From Fredricksoniimonas sp964643325 (GTDB taxonomy: Bacteria; Omnitrophota; Gorgyraeia; Zapsychrales; Fredricksoniimonadaceae): a DNA stretch of 52,591 bases. The notes beneath the pieces are model-generated. The model searched no databases and had not been told where the DNA came from. It was given only the letters and a program-made list of their open reading frames with translations. The translations under genes were made by a program, and so were the position numbers. This document shows positions 25,490-34,825 of the stretch, piece after piece. The stretch spans positions 1 to 52,591 of the forward strand of contig CAZXSE010000009.1 in assembly GCA_964643325.1 (NCBI GenBank). The letters run 5' to 3'. Every line of letters begins with the position of its first letter. Position 1 is the stretch's first letter.

Positions 25490-26503
25490 ATGTCCTCCAA
25501 TCGCGTCAGCATCAAAGACGTAGCCCGCCTGGCGAAAGTTTCGATCACTACTGTTTCGCGCGTCATCAACAAGCTCCCCACGGTCAATGCCCGTAATATC
25601 AAAAAAGTCGAAGAGGCCATCGCCCAGCTGAGGTACCGGCCTAATATCAGCGCCCAGCGCCTTGCCAGCGGCGAGAACAACATGATCGGGCTGGTGATGC
25701 CGGGATATCCGGGTGTTTTCCATTCATTCTTCGCGATCGAGATCATCCGCGGCGTGGGCCATGCCTGCGAGATCCTCAAGCTGGACATGGTGTTCCACAT
25801 CACCGACGGGAATAATCCGCTGACGGCCAGCTATCTGGGCGGGATCATCTTTGCCGATATCATCGAGAACCGCAAGCAGGTCCAGCAGGCGCTGGATGAG
25901 CATGTGCCGTGCCTGGTCATCAACAATGTCGTTCAGGATGTGGATGTCGGCTATATCGCGATCAACAATACCAAAGGCGGGATCGCGGCCGCGAAATACC
26001 TGGCCGGCCTGGGCCATACGCGGATCGCGACGGTCACGGGAAATCTGCGCACGCAGGCGGGGTTCGACCGCTTTGACGGGTTCATGAAGGGGCTTGACGA
26101 GGCGAAGATCGAGATCCCGAAGGAATATGTTTTCCGGGGCGACTATTCCCGCCGCAGCGCGCGTCAGGCCGCGGAATATTTCTTTTCCATGGAGCCCGGC
26201 CGCCGTCCGACGGCGATCTTCGCGCAGAGCGATGACATGGCGCTTGAGGCGATCGCTGTGGCGTACGAGATGGGCATCCGTGTTCCCGAAGATGTTTCCA
26301 TCATGGGCTTTGACGATAATCCGCAGGCGATCTACGGGCCCGTGGCCCTGACGACGGTGCGCCAGCCGATCTTCGAAATGGCGGAGAAAAGCGTCCGCCT
26401 GCTGCATGAAATGATCGCCGGCAAGCGCGAACAGAAGGTCAAGACCCTGCTCGACCCCGAGCTTGTGGTGCGCGATTCCTGCATGGCGCCGGCCGCGGTG
26501 TAA
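25490..26503 (+). CDS. LacI-family transcriptional regulator
   Basis: 337 residues. The N-terminal HTH and hinge (VSIKDVARLAKVSITTVSRV, then LRYRPNISAQRLASG) are classic LacI/GalR, followed by a periplasmic-binding-like sensor domain ending with IMGFDDNPQAIYGPVALTTV. ATG 25490 is chosen because it places the HTH at the N-terminus; the frame extends upstream into the preceding gene. Such proteins repress sugar genes until bound by a sugar, so control of the phosphorylase/ABC or exported-sugar genes upstream is the natural hypothesis. Confidence 0.9.
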   Translation: MSSNRVSIKDVARLAKVSITTVSRVINKLPTVNARNIKKVEEAIAQLRYRPNISAQRLASGENNMIGLVMPGYPGVFHSFFAIEIIRGVGHACEILKLDMVFHITDGNNPLTASYLGGIIFADIIENRKQVQQALDEHVPCLVINNVVQDVDVGYIAINNTKGGIAAAKYLAGLGHTRIATVTGNLRTQAGFDRFDGFMKGLDEAKIEIPKEYVFRGDYSRRSARQAAEYFFSMEPGRRPTAIFAQSDDMALEAIAVAYEMGIRVPEDVSIMGFDDNPQAIYGPVALTTVRQPIFEMAEKSVRLLHEMIAGKREQKVKTLLDPELVVRDSCMAPAAV

Positions 26504-26516
26504 AAAACCTTTCTTT

Positions 26517-28385
26517 ATGCAAACATTCGGCTGTATCGTCATCGGCGCGGGGCATGCCGGCATAGAGGCCGCTTTGGTCCCTGCGCGCATGGGCGTGCCT
26601 ACGCTCATGATCAATTATTCCTTCGATACCATCGGGCAGATGAGCTGCAATCCCGCCATCGGCGGGGTTGGCAAAGGGCAGCTGGTGCGGGAGGTGGATC
26701 TTTTGGGAGGGGCCATGGGCCTGGTTGCTGACCGTACGGGGATCCAGTTCCGGCAGTTGAACACTTCCAAAGGCAGGGCCGTGCGCTCGTCGCGCGCGCA
26801 GGCCGATCGCGCGCGGTACCGGGCGCACATGCAGGATGTTGTCCGTGGCCAGGCGGGACTGACCTTTTACGCGGGCGAGGCCGTCGAAGTCCTTGTGGCG
26901 CATGGCCGCGTGAGCGGGGTGAAAGCTGCCGACGGAATTGTGTTCACGGCGCCATCTGTTATCATCACGGCCGGAACATTCCTTAACGGGCGCATGCACC
27001 TGGGCCCGAAGATCATCCCCGGCGGGCGTATTGGTGAGAAGGCATCGCTTGCGCTGGCAACGAATTTGCAGGAGCTGGGATTTGTCCTGCGTAATTTTAA
27101 GACCGGCACGCCGCCGCGGCTTGACGGCCGAACCATTGACTATGCGCGGCTTAAGCCCCAGCATTCGGATGATCCGCCTGTCCCATTTTCGTTCCGTACG
27201 CCGGGCATCCCGCCGGAGCAGCCGCTGTTGCCGTGCTGGCTGACACAGACCACCGCGCGCACCCACGAGATCATCAGCAACAATTTTCATCTGTCACCCA
27301 TGTATTCGGGGCAGATCGACGCGACGGGTGTCCGGTATTGCCCCTCTATCGAGGATAAGCTCAAGAAGTTCGCGGGCAAGGAAAGCCATCCGGTCTTTCT
27401 GGAGCCCGATGGGATCGATACGCCGGTGGTGTATCCCAACGGTGTTTCCACGGGGCTTCCGGAGCGGGTGCAGGAAGAGTTCATCCGTACGATCCCGGGC
27501 CTGGAGAAGGCCGCGTTCCTGAATTACGGATATTCGATCGAGCACGGCGTTATTTACGCCGAGGAATTGAAGCACACGCTTGAGTCCAAGCGCATTGCGG
27601 GCCTTTTCATGGCAGGGCAGATCAATGGCACGACAGGTTATGAGGAGGCGGCCGCGCAGGGGATGGTCGCGGGGATCAATGCGGCGCGCTGCGTCAAAGG
27701 TGAAGAACCGTTCGTTCTGGGACGGGAAGAGGCGTATGCGGGCGTGCTCATTGATGATCTGATCACGAAAGGCACGAACGAGCCTTATCGCATGTTCACC
27801 TCGCGCGTGGAATACCGGCTGATCGTCCGGGAAGATAATACCGACGAGCGTCTGGCGCGTTACGGCCATCGTTTCGGGTTGATCACGGACGCGGAAATGG
27901 CAGCGATCGATCAGAAATATGAAAAGGTCAGGCGATTGCAGGCACGGCTCAGGGAAGTGTCGGTCGTGCCGCAACAGATGGACGCGGCCCTGGCATCGTC
28001 GGGATCAGCCCCGCTGCAGCAGCGCGCCGCGCTTTACGACATCCTCAAGCGCCCGCAGATGTCCTATGCGCAGGTCGCGGCGTTCGATGAGGAGCTGGCT
28101 GCGGCGGATGCGGCTGTGGCCGCGCGCGTTGAATATGATGTGAAGTACGAAGGGTTCATTGCGCGGCAGAAAAAGGATGTTGAGAAATTCCGGCACCTGG
28201 AGCGCATCGCCATTCCCGAGGGGTTTGATTATGCGGCGGTGTCCGGGATATCGCATGAGGTGCGCGAGAAGCTCAGGCGCGTGCGGCCCGCGACGCTCGG
28301 GCAGGCGCACCGGATCTCGGGCGTAACGCCCGCGGCCATGACGGTGCTGATGATCCATTTACGCAAACAGGGCGTAGCGCCATGA
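26517..28385 (+). CDS. mnmG: tRNA uridine-5-carboxymethylaminomethyl modification enzyme MnmG
   Basis: 622 residues with FAD-binding VIGAGHAGIEAAL at 8-20 and family motifs SCNPAIGGVGKGQLVRE, AGTFLNGRMHLG, LKTGTPPR-like FKTGTPPRLDG and GLFMAGQINGTTGYEEAAAQG. With MnmE (encoded at 32287) it builds the cmnm5 group on wobble U34 of several tRNAs. ATG 26517 is 13 nt after lacI and gives the normal N-terminus; the upstream in-frame extension is inside lacI. There is no clear Shine-Dalgarno. Length fits the family. Confidence 0.97.
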   Translation: MQTFGCIVIGAGHAGIEAALVPARMGVPTLMINYSFDTIGQMSCNPAIGGVGKGQLVREVDLLGGAMGLVADRTGIQFRQLNTSKGRAVRSSRAQADRARYRAHMQDVVRGQAGLTFYAGEAVEVLVAHGRVSGVKAADGIVFTAPSVIITAGTFLNGRMHLGPKIIPGGRIGEKASLALATNLQELGFVLRNFKTGTPPRLDGRTIDYARLKPQHSDDPPVPFSFRTPGIPPEQPLLPCWLTQTTARTHEIISNNFHLSPMYSGQIDATGVRYCPSIEDKLKKFAGKESHPVFLEPDGIDTPVVYPNGVSTGLPERVQEEFIRTIPGLEKAAFLNYGYSIEHGVIYAEELKHTLESKRIAGLFMAGQINGTTGYEEAAAQGMVAGINAARCVKGEEPFVLGREEAYAGVLIDDLITKGTNEPYRMFTSRVEYRLIVREDNTDERLARYGHRFGLITDAEMAAIDQKYEKVRRLQARLREVSVVPQQMDAALASSGSAPLQQRAALYDILKRPQMSYAQVAAFDEELAAADAAVAARVEYDVKYEGFIARQKKDVEKFRHLERIAIPEGFDYAAVSGISHEVREKLRRVRPATLGQAHRISGVTPAAMTVLMIHLRKQGVAP

Positions 28386-29038
28386 CCAATGCGGATATTA
28401 TAAAAGTTCTTAAGCGCTTGCGAACTGCGGTACGTGATCTGCCGGACCCGTCGGTCACCCTCGTCGGCAAGAAATGGCACAGCCCGTATCGCGTGCTGGT
28501 CTCGTGCCTGCTCAGTTTGCGTACCAAGGATGAAACAACATTGCCCGCGTCACAGCGGCTTTTTAAGTTGGCGGATACGCCGGAAAAAATGGTCACGCTT
28601 TCACGCCGCGCGATCGAACGAGCGATCTATCCCGTTGGGTTCTATCGCACCAAAGCTTCGCGCATCCTTGATATCAGCGCGGTCCTCATCAGGCAATATA
28701 AGGGAAGGGTGCCGGATACGATGGAAGGATTGCGGGCCCTGAAAGGGGTTGGGCCCAAGACCGCGAACCTTGTTCTGGTCGAAGGTTTTGGCAAGCCCGG
28801 GATCTGCGTGGACACACACGTGCATCGCATCACTAACCGCCTGGGATATGTGACGACCCTGACACCCGAGGCGACTGAGGCGGCCTTGCGCGGCAAATTG
28901 CCGCGTTCCTGCTGGAAGGATATCAACTGGCTGCTGGTCCTGTGGGGGCAGAATGTTTGCCGACCGGTATCGCCCAAATGTACCGGATGCCCGGTCAAAG
29001 GGCTTTGTGAGCACAGAGGGGTGGGCACGTATCGCTGA
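28382..29038 (+). CDS. nth: Endonuclease III
   Basis: 218 residues. The helix-hairpin-helix LKGVGPKTAN carries the catalytic Lys126 and CVDTHVHR the Asp144. A C-x6-C-x2-C-x5-C [4Fe-4S] set is at C193, C200, C203 and C209. This bifunctional DNA glycosylase/AP lyase removes oxidised pyrimidines in base excision repair. The start overlaps the mnmG stop (ATGA), implying translational coupling. A 12 bp perfect hairpin follows 9 nt after the stop. Confidence 0.95.
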   Translation: MTNADIIKVLKRLRTAVRDLPDPSVTLVGKKWHSPYRVLVSCLLSLRTKDETTLPASQRLFKLADTPEKMVTLSRRAIERAIYPVGFYRTKASRILDISAVLIRQYKGRVPDTMEGLRALKGVGPKTANLVLVEGFGKPGICVDTHVHRITNRLGYVTTLTPEATEAALRGKLPRSCWKDINWLLVLWGQNVCRPVSPKCTGCPVKGLCEHRGVGTYR

Positions 29039-29047
29039 TCCCTTGGG

Positions 29048-29079
29048 TTCAGCAGGGAGCTCCTGCCCTCCCTGCTGAA
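29048..29079. terminator. 12 bp perfect hairpin after nth
   Basis: TTCAGCAGGGAG and CTCCCTGCTGAA flank an 8 nt loop. No U-tract follows, so it is not a classical intrinsic terminator; it may pause or protect the mRNA 3' end. It sits between the mnmG-nth unit and the next promoter. Confidence 0.55.
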
Positions 29080-29087
29080 TCGAAGAA

Positions 29088-29116
29088 TTGACGCTCTGGA
29101 CCGCTTGTGATAATAT
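29088..29116 (+). promoter_or_regulatory. Strong sigma70-like promoter of rpsU-purH
   Basis: TTGACG, 17 bp, TAATAT: close to consensus. The predicted start near 29123 leaves a leader of about 78 nt before rpsU. Confidence 0.7.
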
Positions 29117-29200
29117 AACCCGCTTATTTTTTAGAGAATACCGGTAAATCTTTTAATCAGCACTAATTCTTATTACGTGTGAAGGGCGGGTGAATCATAC

Positions 29201-29368
29201 ATGGTCGAAGTAAAAGTCAACGACAAGAACAGCTTCGAGAAGGCGTTGCGCCAGTTCAAGAAGCAGTGCCAGCGCGACGGCTTTCTCATTGAGCTGAAAG
29301 AGCGCCGTTTTTACGCGAAACCCTCCGAGCGCAAGCGCAAGAAGGGCAAGGGCAAGAGGGCTTTCTAA
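29201..29368 (+). CDS. rpsU: 30S ribosomal protein bS21
   Basis: A 55-residue, strongly basic protein: MVEVKVNDKNSFEKALRQFK at the start and KRKKGKGKRAF at the end, with FLIELKERRFYAKPSERKRK between. This is the standard bS21 pattern, a small-subunit protein near the anti-Shine-Dalgarno platform. ATG 29201 is preceded by GGGCGGGTG. The gene is followed by purH after 21 nt and shares its promoter. Confidence 0.93.
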   Translation: MVEVKVNDKNSFEKALRQFKKQCQRDGFLIELKERRFYAKPSERKRKKGKGKRAF

Positions 29369-29389
29369 TCTTCAGGATAAAGAGGGTTT

Positions 29390-30946
29390 ATGATCAAGGT
29401 CAAGCGCGCGCTCATCAGCGTATCGGACAAGACAGGGCTTCTGGAATTCGCCAAAGGGCTGCATGCGTTGGGCGTTGAGATGCTCTCGACGGGCGGGACC
29501 GCGAAGATGCTGCGCGAGGCCGGGATCCCGGTCCAGGAAGTTTCGGATTACACGGGATTCCCTGAAATGCTCGATGGCCGCGTCAAGACCCTGCATCCGA
29601 AGATCCACGGGGGGCTCCTGGCCGTCCGGGACAATCCGGACCACATGAAGCAGATCGCCGCGCACGGGATCGGCCTGATCGACATGGTCGTGGTAAATCT
29701 CTATCCTTTCGAGAAAGTATCCGCGAAAAAGAACGTATCGCTCGAGGAGGTCATCGAGAACATTGATATCGGTGGCCCCTCGATGCTGCGTTCCGCGGCC
29801 AAGAACTACAAGAGCGTGGCCGTGATCTGTGCGCCGGCGCGTTACAAGGAAGTGCTGGCGGAAATGCAGGCCAACAGCGGCATGCTTTCCGATCGCATTC
29901 TTTTTACGCTGGCGGCTGAGGTCTTTGAGCGCACCTTCAATTACGACAGGACCATCGCGGCCTATCTGAATAAGCGCTTCTCGTCGGAAGCGTTCACCCG
30001 CCTGCCGCAGGAGCTGACGCTGAATTTCACGAAAGCGCAGGAGGTGCGTTACGGCGAGAACCCGCATCAGGCGGGGGCTTTCTATCGCGACGCCGGCGCC
30101 GTGTCGGGCCTGGCCAAGATGAAGCAGCTGCACGGTAAGGAACTTTCGTTCAATAACATCATGGACCTTTTTGCGGCCGTGGATATCGCGTACGGGTTCG
30201 ACGCGCCGGCCGCGGTCGTGATCAAGCATAATAATCCGGCGGGTGTGGCGACCGACAAGGAACTGGTCAAGGCCTACAAGAGCGCTCATGCTTGCGACGC
30301 GCTCTCCGCGTTCGGCGGGATCATTGGCCTGAACCGCTGCGTTGATGTCAAGACCGCGCAAGCCATTGCCGCGAGCGGTTTCATGGAATGCGTGATCGCG
30401 CCGGATTTTCAGAAAGACGCGCTGGCCATCCTGACGCAAAAGAAGAATGTGCGCCTGATGACGCTCGCCCCGGAAGACTTCCAGAAAGATACTTACGACT
30501 TCAAGAAGGTCCCTGGCGGGATGCTGGTCCAGGAGGCGGATATGCGCGCCCTTAAGTCCGACGAACTCAAAGTTGTTTCCAAGAAGAGACCGACCAAGGC
30601 CCAGATCGCGTCCATGATGTTCGGCTGGCAGGTCGTGAAATCCGTCAAGTCCAACGCGATCGTCCTCACTCAGGGGACAAAGACCGTTGGCCTGGGCGTG
30701 GGGCAGACCTCGCGCGTTGACAGCGCGTTCAACGCGATCCGCAAGGCGGGCAAGGCCGCCAAAGGCAGCATGCTTGCTTCCGACGCGTTCCTTCCTAAGG
30801 CCGACACCGTGACCATTGCCGCGAAAGCGGGGGTCAAGGCCATCATCCAGACCGGCGGGTCCATCGCCGACGCGGAAGTCATCAAGGAAGCCGACAAGCG
30901 CAAGATGGTCATGGTCTTTACAGGCATCCGGCATTTTCGCCATTAA
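29390..30946 (+). CDS. purH: Bifunctional AICAR transformylase/IMP cyclohydrolase
   Basis: 518 residues. The N-terminal MGS-like IMP cyclohydrolase domain shows RALISVSDKTGLLEFAKGL, LSTGGTAK and GRVKTLHPKIHGG. The AICARFT domain carries the catalytic Lys279-His280 in KHNNPAG and ends with GVKAIIQTGGSIADAEVI. It performs the last two steps of de novo IMP synthesis. All expected motifs are intact and the length is typical. The next gene, folC, starts 6 nt downstream, linking purine and folate metabolism: the enzyme uses 10-formyl-THF. Confidence 0.97.
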   Translation: MIKVKRALISVSDKTGLLEFAKGLHALGVEMLSTGGTAKMLREAGIPVQEVSDYTGFPEMLDGRVKTLHPKIHGGLLAVRDNPDHMKQIAAHGIGLIDMVVVNLYPFEKVSAKKNVSLEEVIENIDIGGPSMLRSAAKNYKSVAVICAPARYKEVLAEMQANSGMLSDRILFTLAAEVFERTFNYDRTIAAYLNKRFSSEAFTRLPQELTLNFTKAQEVRYGENPHQAGAFYRDAGAVSGLAKMKQLHGKELSFNNIMDLFAAVDIAYGFDAPAAVVIKHNNPAGVATDKELVKAYKSAHACDALSAFGGIIGLNRCVDVKTAQAIAASGFMECVIAPDFQKDALAILTQKKNVRLMTLAPEDFQKDTYDFKKVPGGMLVQEADMRALKSDELKVVSKKRPTKAQIASMMFGWQVVKSVKSNAIVLTQGTKTVGLGVGQTSRVDSAFNAIRKAGKAAKGSMLASDAFLPKADTVTIAAKAGVKAIIQTGGSIADAEVIKEADKRKMVMVFTGIRHFRH

Positions 30947-30952
30947 AGGCGC

Positions 30953-32278
30953 ATGCCGGTGTTTGCCGCTGACACCTACCTCAATACATTCCTGAATTGG
31001 GAGCCTGCGCTGCACCAGGCCAGGGGCGCGTCCTTTGCGCTCGACGGCGTTCGCCGCCTGCTCGAGGCGTTCGGATATCCCGACGGTAATTTGCGCCTGG
31101 CCCATGTGGCGGGCACCAAAGGCAAAGGTTCGACTTGCGCGTTCCTCGCGTCGATCCTGCGCGCCGGCGGTTATCGCGTCGGGCTTTACACATCGCCGCA
31201 TGTGCATTCTTTGTGCGAGCGCATCCGCGTGCTGGATAGCAGGCGTGCCGGCGCGGGCCTGTCCCGCGAAGATGGCATTTTGTGGGATGAGCTGTCCGCT
31301 CTCCTGGAATATCATCATGATGCCATTGAAAAGCTGCGCGCCGACGGGGCCGTGATCACATTCTTTGAATTGATGACCGTGCTTGCGGCCGCGTATTTTG
31401 CGTCGCAAAAGGTGCAGGTTGCTGTGCTGGAAACAGGGCTTGGCGGACGGCTGGATGCGACAAATGTTTTTGAGACCCAGGTGTGCGGCATTGCGCCCGT
31501 CGGGTTCGATCATATGGATATCCTGGGCCATGGCCTTGCTGATATCGCCGGCGAGAAAGCGGGTATTATCCGCTCATCGCAGCAGCGCGTGGTAGTTGCG
31601 CCCCAGGGGCCCGAAGCGCAGACCGTGCTGATGGCGCGTTGCGCGGAGTTTGGGATCAGGCCGACGCTGATCGGGGAGGATATGCCGGTCAGGGTCCACC
31701 AGGTGCGCGCCGAGGGAGTGACTTTTGAGGTCCATGGCCGCCGCGCCTATAAAGATCTTTTTTCGCCGCTAACAGGCAGCCACCAGGCATGGAACGCGGC
31801 TCTGGCCATTGGCATGGCCGAAGAACTTGAGATGTACGGCTTTCTGTTGACGGAAGAGAGCGTTCGTCAGGGTATCGCGGATGTCCGTTGGCCGGCGCGG
31901 TTCGAGAAGATCTCTTCGGCACCCGTCGTGATCCTGGACTGTGCGCATACCGCGGAGTCCGCGGCCGTGTTGGCCGCCGCATTCGAGGCGGCTTATCCCG
32001 GACGTAAGGCTGTTGTTGTGTTGGGCATGAGTTCGGACAAAGACCCTGATGCCGTGATCCGCGCGCTGGAGCCGGTAACAGGGTCCATGATCTTTACACG
32101 GGCGGATACGCCGCGCGCGCTGGACCTTGCGGGCCGGGCATCGTTGGTGAAAGCGCCCTGTCATGTGACAGAGGATGTTGCTCAAGCCATGGCCGGGGCC
32201 AGGGATCTTGCCGGAGATGACGGCATCATTCTGGTGACCGGCTCGATATTTGTATGCGCCCAGGTCAATAAAGCATAG
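30953..32278 (+). CDS. folC: Folylpolyglutamate synthase/dihydrofolate synthase
   Basis: 441 residues of the Mur-ligase-like FolC family. The P-loop GTKGKGS is at 54-60, followed by GLYTSPHVHSLCERIRV, ETGLGGRLDATN, DHMDILGHGLADIAGEKAGI and the C-terminal domain with LDCAHTAES. It adds glutamate to (dihydro)folates, retaining them in the cell. It sits between purH and mnmE with short gaps, so it is probably part of one long transcript from the rpsU promoter. Confidence 0.95.
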   Translation: MPVFAADTYLNTFLNWEPALHQARGASFALDGVRRLLEAFGYPDGNLRLAHVAGTKGKGSTCAFLASILRAGGYRVGLYTSPHVHSLCERIRVLDSRRAGAGLSREDGILWDELSALLEYHHDAIEKLRADGAVITFFELMTVLAAAYFASQKVQVAVLETGLGGRLDATNVFETQVCGIAPVGFDHMDILGHGLADIAGEKAGIIRSSQQRVVVAPQGPEAQTVLMARCAEFGIRPTLIGEDMPVRVHQVRAEGVTFEVHGRRAYKDLFSPLTGSHQAWNAALAIGMAEELEMYGFLLTEESVRQGIADVRWPARFEKISSAPVVILDCAHTAESAAVLAAAFEAAYPGRKAVVVLGMSSDKDPDAVIRALEPVTGSMIFTRADTPRALDLAGRASLVKAPCHVTEDVAQAMAGARDLAGDDGIILVTGSIFVCAQVNKA

Positions 32279-32286
32279 GTGAGTTC

Positions 32287-33657
32287 ATGTACAAAGGTTG
32301 TGAAGATACCATTGCGGCGATCATTACGCCTGCCGGCACCGGCGGGGTGGGGATCGTGCGCGTGAGCGGCCAGGATGCGTTCGCTGTTCTTGATGCGGTC
32401 TTTGTGTCGAGGAAAGGCGATAAGCCGTCGGCATGGCCGGGCTTTAGCGCGCATTACGGTTGGGTCAAGGCACTCTCCGGCGATGTCCTCGATGAAGCGC
32501 TTGTTACTGTTATGCGCGCGCCGCGGAGTTATACATGTGAAGATGTTGTTGAGATCAGCTGTCATGGCGGAGCGCGGGGCGTGCGCGCGGTCCTGGAGCG
32601 CTGCCTGGAGCAGGGCGCGCGTCTGGCGCGCCCGGGTGAGTTCACCCAGCGGGCATTCCTTAACGGCCGCATCGACCTGGCGCAGGCCGAGGCGGTCCTT
32701 GATATCGTCAATGCCAGGACTGCCGCGGCATTGCGCGCCGGCGAGCATCAGCTCAAAGGCGAATTGTCGGCGGAACTTTACAGGCTTCGGGACGCCTTGA
32801 CCGCCGTTCTCGCCGGGATCGAGGCCGTGCTTAATTTTCCCGAGGATGATACGGAGGCGGGGCAGAATAATGCTTTGGCTGCGGATATTGGCCGCGTGCG
32901 CGCGGGTATCGTGGCGCTTTTGGCCACCGCCGGGAAAGGGCGCGCTCTTAAGGAAGGCGTGAAGGCTGTTATTTGCGGCAAGCCGAACGTCGGGAAGTCC
33001 TCGCTGCTTAACGCCTTGCTTTGCGCGCCGCGCGCGATCGTGACGGATGTGGCGGGAACAACGCGCGACACGCTGGAGGGGGTGGTTGATATCAACGGTG
33101 TGCCGTTCGATCTGACGGATACGGCCGGGATCCTGGTCCCGCGCGACGCGATCGAGGAAGAGGCGGTGCGCCGCTCACGCATAGCGATCGCGGGAGCTGA
33201 CATTGTCCTGCTGACACTTGACCAGAGCCGGGCTCTTGACGACGAGGATCGCGCGCTCCTGGCCGAGGTGCGGCACGCGCGCATGATCTGTGTGTTTAAT
33301 AAAGCGGACCTTCCCGCCGCGGGTAATGAATTTCCGGCCGGGGATGCGGTGCGCGTCTCAGCAAAGACCGGGCAAGGGATAGATGAGTTGCGCCAGGCCA
33401 TGCTGAAGATGGCGCTCGGCGGGCAGGGGCTTGACGGCCGCGGCATCATCCTTAATGATATACGCCATGTCGAGGCTTTGCGTCGGGCTGAGAAGGCCTT
33501 GTCACAGGCACAGAAGGTCGTTGAGGCGCGTTCGTCGATCGAGTTCGCGGCCGAGGATATCAAGCTGGCCGTGAACGAACTTGATGTGATCACAGGCCGT
33601 CATGTGGATGATGATGTCCTTGAGCAGATATTTTCGAAGTTTTGTATCGGGAAATAA
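32287..33657 (+). CDS. mnmE: tRNA modification GTPase MnmE
   Basis: 456 residues. An N-terminal folate-binding domain (TIAAIITPAGTGGVGIVRVSG), helical domain, and inserted G domain: G1 GKPNVGKS at 231-238, DVAGTTRD, DTAG and NKAD. The C-terminus is CIGK, the conserved Cys-bearing tail. It works with MnmG on U34 of tRNAs. All GTPase motifs are intact. It starts 8 nt after folC. Confidence 0.97.
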   Translation: MYKGCEDTIAAIITPAGTGGVGIVRVSGQDAFAVLDAVFVSRKGDKPSAWPGFSAHYGWVKALSGDVLDEALVTVMRAPRSYTCEDVVEISCHGGARGVRAVLERCLEQGARLARPGEFTQRAFLNGRIDLAQAEAVLDIVNARTAAALRAGEHQLKGELSAELYRLRDALTAVLAGIEAVLNFPEDDTEAGQNNALAADIGRVRAGIVALLATAGKGRALKEGVKAVICGKPNVGKSSLLNALLCAPRAIVTDVAGTTRDTLEGVVDINGVPFDLTDTAGILVPRDAIEEEAVRRSRIAIAGADIVLLTLDQSRALDDEDRALLAEVRHARMICVFNKADLPAAGNEFPAGDAVRVSAKTGQGIDELRQAMLKMALGGQGLDGRGIILNDIRHVEALRRAEKALSQAQKVVEARSSIEFAAEDIKLAVNELDVITGRHVDDDVLEQIFSKFCIGK

Positions 33658-33730
33658 ACAGTATTTTTTATCAGGCCATGTCATAGTCCCGCCTTCGCCG
33701 GACACCCAGGCCTTATGCCAGGGGTGTTTC

Positions 33731-34825
33731 ATGCGCATTCTTTTCGAGTTTGAGAATAAACCGTTAGTGTTCGCGCGTCCCAAGCGCGTTATCCGTTGCA
33801 TGCATCCGGATGGCCTGAAGGCGTGTTTTGATGAGCTTGAGCACGCCCTGGCAGGCGGGTATTACGCGGCGGGATTCTTGTCTTATGAGGCGGGCTATGC
33901 CTTTGAACCCGCGCTGCGGCATTTACACACCGACGGATTTCCCCTGTTTTACATGGGCATCTATGATACGCCTGCGCAGCACAGGCCGCGGATAGAGCAA
34001 GCCCCTTTTGTTGTTAGCGGCCTTTTTTCTAACATTACTCGGGATGATTACACGCAAAATATTGCCCGTATCCATGATCATATCCGTGACGGGGATGTGT
34101 ACCAGATCACGTATTGCCTCAAGCAATTATTCAATTTCCAGGGAAGCGCGCCGGCCTTTTACCGCGCGTTGCTGCAGTACCAGGCGGTACCGTATCCGGC
34201 ATTCCTGGAGACGGATGAGTTTTGCATAGCGTCGCTTTCGCCCGAGATGTTCATTAAAAAGGATGGCGCGCAGGTTGTTACCAAACCCATGAAAGGATCG
34301 TGGCCGCGCGGAGGATGGGAGGGTGCGCTCGGCGCGTGGCGCTTGCACAGGGACTGCAAGAACCGCGCCGAGAATGTGATGATCGCGGACCTGTTGCGCA
34401 ATGACCTTGGGCGCGTCGGCACGCAGGTGCATGCGCCGCGGCTGTTCGAGGTGGTGCGCTACCGGACGATCTTTCAGATGACGTCGACGGTCTGCGCTCA
34501 GGTGCCTCGGGATATTCTGCTATACGATCTTTTCAGGGCTATCTTTCCGTCGGGATCGGTAACGGGCGCGCCCAAGGTCGAGGCCATGGGCATCATCCGC
34601 GCGCTGGAAGGCGAGCCGCGGCACATCTATACGGGCGCGATCGGATGGATCACGCCGGAGAAAGACCTTTTTTTCAATGTGCCGATCAGGACGGCCCTCT
34701 TGCGGGACGGCCGCGGCGAAATGGGAGTGGGCGGCGGCATTGTATGGGATTCCACCGCCGACGGAGAATGGGCGGAAGGCCTCTGGAAGTCCAGGTTCCT
34801 GCGAGAGCTTGTCAGGGCTGGGTGA
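33731..34825 (+). CDS. pabB: Aminodeoxychorismate synthase component I
   Basis: 364 residues, chorismate-binding family. Motifs: YYAAGFLSYEAGYAFEP, ISYCLK-like VYQITYCLK, the lysine motif KPMKGSWPRG (usually PIKGTRPRG), KNRAENVMIADLLRNDLGRV, FPSGSVTGAPKVEAM and YTGAIGWI. It aminates chorismate toward p-aminobenzoate for folate, which fits the upstream folC. The lyase (PabC) domain is absent and no pabA is visible here. ATG 33731, with AGGGGTG upstream, gives the usual N-terminus; an upstream in-frame start at 33602 lies inside mnmE and encodes an atypical segment. Its 3' end overlaps the convergent coiled-coil gene by 14 nt. Confidence 0.92.
   Translation: MRILFEFENKPLVFARPKRVIRCMHPDGLKACFDELEHALAGGYYAAGFLSYEAGYAFEPALRHLHTDGFPLFYMGIYDTPAQHRPRIEQAPFVVSGLFSNITRDDYTQNIARIHDHIRDGDVYQITYCLKQLFNFQGSAPAFYRALLQYQAVPYPAFLETDEFCIASLSPEMFIKKDGAQVVTKPMKGSWPRGGWEGALGAWRLHRDCKNRAENVMIADLLRNDLGRVGTQVHAPRLFEVVRYRTIFQMTSTVCAQVPRDILLYDLFRAIFPSGSVTGAPKVEAMGIIRALEGEPRHIYTGAIGWITPEKDLFFNVPIRTALLRDGRGEMGVGGGIVWDSTADGEWAEGLWKSRFLRELVRAG

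Noticed and set aside
29048..29079. Hairpin after nth as a classical Rho-independent terminator
   Set aside because: The stem is perfect but no U-tract follows, so it is recorded only as a hairpin with possible 3'-end function.
29372..31531. 719-codon minus-strand open frame
   Set aside because: Antisense to purH and folC, both unmistakable; shadow frame from GC-rich codon use.
33602..33730. Upstream in-frame start for pabB
   Set aside because: The segment lies partly within mnmE, encodes an atypical sequence, and a better start with a ribosome binding site is at 33731.
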